Notes under the pieces: generated by a model
Database searches by the model: none
Told to the model about the DNA's origin: nothing
Seen by the model: the letters and a program-made list of their open reading frames with translations, nothing else
DNA from: Akkermansiaceae bacterium
Lineage (GTDB): Bacteria > Verrucomicrobiota > Verrucomicrobiia > Verrucomicrobiales > Akkermansiaceae
Direction: 5' to 3'
Assembly (NCBI GenBank): GCA_024233135.1
Contig: JACKPZ010000036.1
Coordinates: forward strand, 1 to 24,463
DNA: 24,463 nucleotides
Position numbers and translations under genes: made by a program
Part shown: positions 24,201 through 24,463 of the stretch, piece by piece
Layout: each line of letters opens with the position of its first letter
Numbering within the stretch: position 1 is the first letter of the stretch

Positions 24201-24463
24201 TGAACGCGTTGATCGCCCGCCTGCGGAACACCCAGCCGGGCGTGCAGCTCATCTCCCCTCCTCCGCACCACGATATTTACTCGATCGAGGACCTCGCCCA
24301 GCTCATCCACGACCTCAAGGAGGTGAACCCGCGGGCGCGGATCACCGTGAAACTCGTCGCCGAGTCGGGAGTGGGCACGGTCGCCGCCGGAGTCGCCAAG
24401 GCGTCCGCCGACAACATCCTGATCTCCGGGCACGACGGTGGCACCGGCGCGTCTCCGCTTTCC
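21260..24463 (+). CDS. gltB: Glutamate synthase large subunit, N-terminal 1068 codons, 3' end outside window
   Basis: GltB makes two glutamates from glutamine and 2-oxoglutarate, completing ammonia assimilation. The frame is open to the window edge, which it reaches with about two thirds of the usual protein of roughly 1500 residues. The class-II amidotransferase domain begins at Cys26 (HDNCGMGA), which becomes the N-terminal nucleophile after removal of a 25-residue propeptide. ALYHQRFSTNT, HNGEINTVEGNRNW and SLDRNGLRPSRY are diagnostic. The central domain contains the ICPYLGY segment. The FMN-binding synthase domain starts near residue 870 with KRFTTAAMSLGALSPEAHET, GGKSDSGEGGEDP and GAKPGEGGQLPG, and the window ends in ISGHDGGTGASPLS. 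The iron-sulfur cysteines lie beyond the edge. The ATG has no Shine-Dalgarno. A long open frame on the opposite strand is a by-product of codon bias. Confidence 0.97.
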   Translation, partial: MNPYHPTLTPLVPGSLHRTSFEHDNCGMGAIAHLNGERSHRILDHALTSVCCMTHRGAVDADMKTGDGSGVLTQIPLPLFLKEAEKLGQTIENEKSLAVGVFFFPAGDIEIRAAVEKLVAEVLNKRSIRMIGWRDVPVDPDALGRIAQASRPDIRHLLMLAPDGLEGDDYERKLYLCRKEIEFKAAEIHGFYIPSFSSRLISYKALAMPAALRAFYLDFADPDYQIAIALYHQRFSTNTFPAWPLGQPFRMMCHNGEINTVEGNRNWMTSREEFFASPVWGDEIDLVKNLIRHGESDSASLDHALELLVLSGRPLEHAMCMLVPPAYRNDQDVSDEVRAFYQYIRSFSEPWDGPAGLVFTDGTKICASLDRNGLRPSRYKITKDGELYIGSEAGAVIYDDAEVVRKGRLGPGQMISANTATGEFKYDREIKEELARKKPYRRWIDQNQLSLRKFVSPAPHAPDVDFDPLDLSRRQVAHGISKEDLDMVFPPMIKGAQEAVFSMGDDIPLAVLSTQPRLLYTYFKQRFAQVTNPPIDPIREWAVMSLGAGLGPERNLLDETPLHCHTVSLESAILFEHELERIKHLEEHGFPAVVLDCTWPASAGEDGLKARLDELCAEAQKSVENNDNILILSDRGSSSERIPIPALLAVGTVHHHLNRIRKRMRASLVLDTGEARDVHQIACCFGFGATAICPYLGYATVRQVVRSDSKSELSVEKAMGNYRKALEKGLLKIMSKMGISVLNSYQGAQTFEAIGIGREVIDFSFAGLPSSIGGIGFREIAEESIIRHRAAHESEVSSNGLIDLGDPGYNRYRKVGERHVYTTDVIKNFHTFVKSGNPEDYEEYVRVSLETKPVAIKDLLEFEPHPSGAIPLDEVEPMESIRKRFTTAAMSLGALSPEAHETLAIAMNRIGGKSDSGEGGEDPLRYEPYPNGDFARSYIKQIASGRFGVTAHYLVNADELEIKMAQGAKPGEGGQLPGHKVNALIARLRNTQPGVQLISPPPHHDIYSIEDLAQLIHDLKEVNPRARITVKLVAESGVGTVAAGVAKASADNILISGHDGGTGASPLS

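Overview
The window looks like a chromosomal piece of a GC-rich Gram-negative bacterium, most plausibly Verrucomicrobiota or another PVC-group member. This is inferred from gene content: a one-heme protein of a type I associate with Planctomycetes and Verrucomicrobia, an EF-hand secreted protein, an outer-membrane beta-barrel, cyanobacterial-type nitrate transport genes, and the near absence of Shine-Dalgarno sequences. No rRNA, tRNA, CRISPR array or insertion sequence was recognised. No gene-free stretch exceeds 300 bases.

Left part (1-8540): molybdenum cofactor (Moco) supply. A flavodoxin/FAD reductase of CysJ type runs off the left edge on the minus strand and is divergent from a small MOSC-domain protein. 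moaA (minus) is followed by a small membrane protein. On the plus strand, after a one-heme periplasmic protein, comes a tight moeA-moaC-mobA::moaD-moaE cluster. Here MobA (guanylyltransferase) and MoaD (sulfur carrier) are one polypeptide, and moaC and mobA::moaD share an ATGA overlap. A six-EF-hand secreted protein closes the block and faces a strong hairpin.

Middle part (8607-16992): nitrate uptake and its control. Reading on the minus strand, the order is a soluble NrtA/NasS-like nitrate-binding protein, then nrtA, nrtB, nrtC and nrtD. The permease carries an unusual coiled-coil insert of about 175 residues. A divergent LysR-type regulator lies across a perfect 8+8 bp palindrome. A porin-like beta-barrel follows and may be the outer-membrane entry route. 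No NasT-type ANTAR partner and no nitrate or nitrite reductase is present; the reductases are expected outside the window, perhaps to the left near the flavoprotein.

Right part (17133-24463): a DUF4870-like membrane protein translationally coupled to a serine carboxypeptidase (S10), an unidentified secreted protein, an alpha/beta-hydrolase-fold protein lacking the nucleophile serine, and the first 1068 codons of glutamate synthase large subunit (gltB). The window therefore links nitrate import, the cofactor needed by nitrate reductase, a candidate electron donor and ammonia assimilation. Sigma-54-like GG-N10-GC elements before nrtA and gltB would fit shared nitrogen control but are only candidates.
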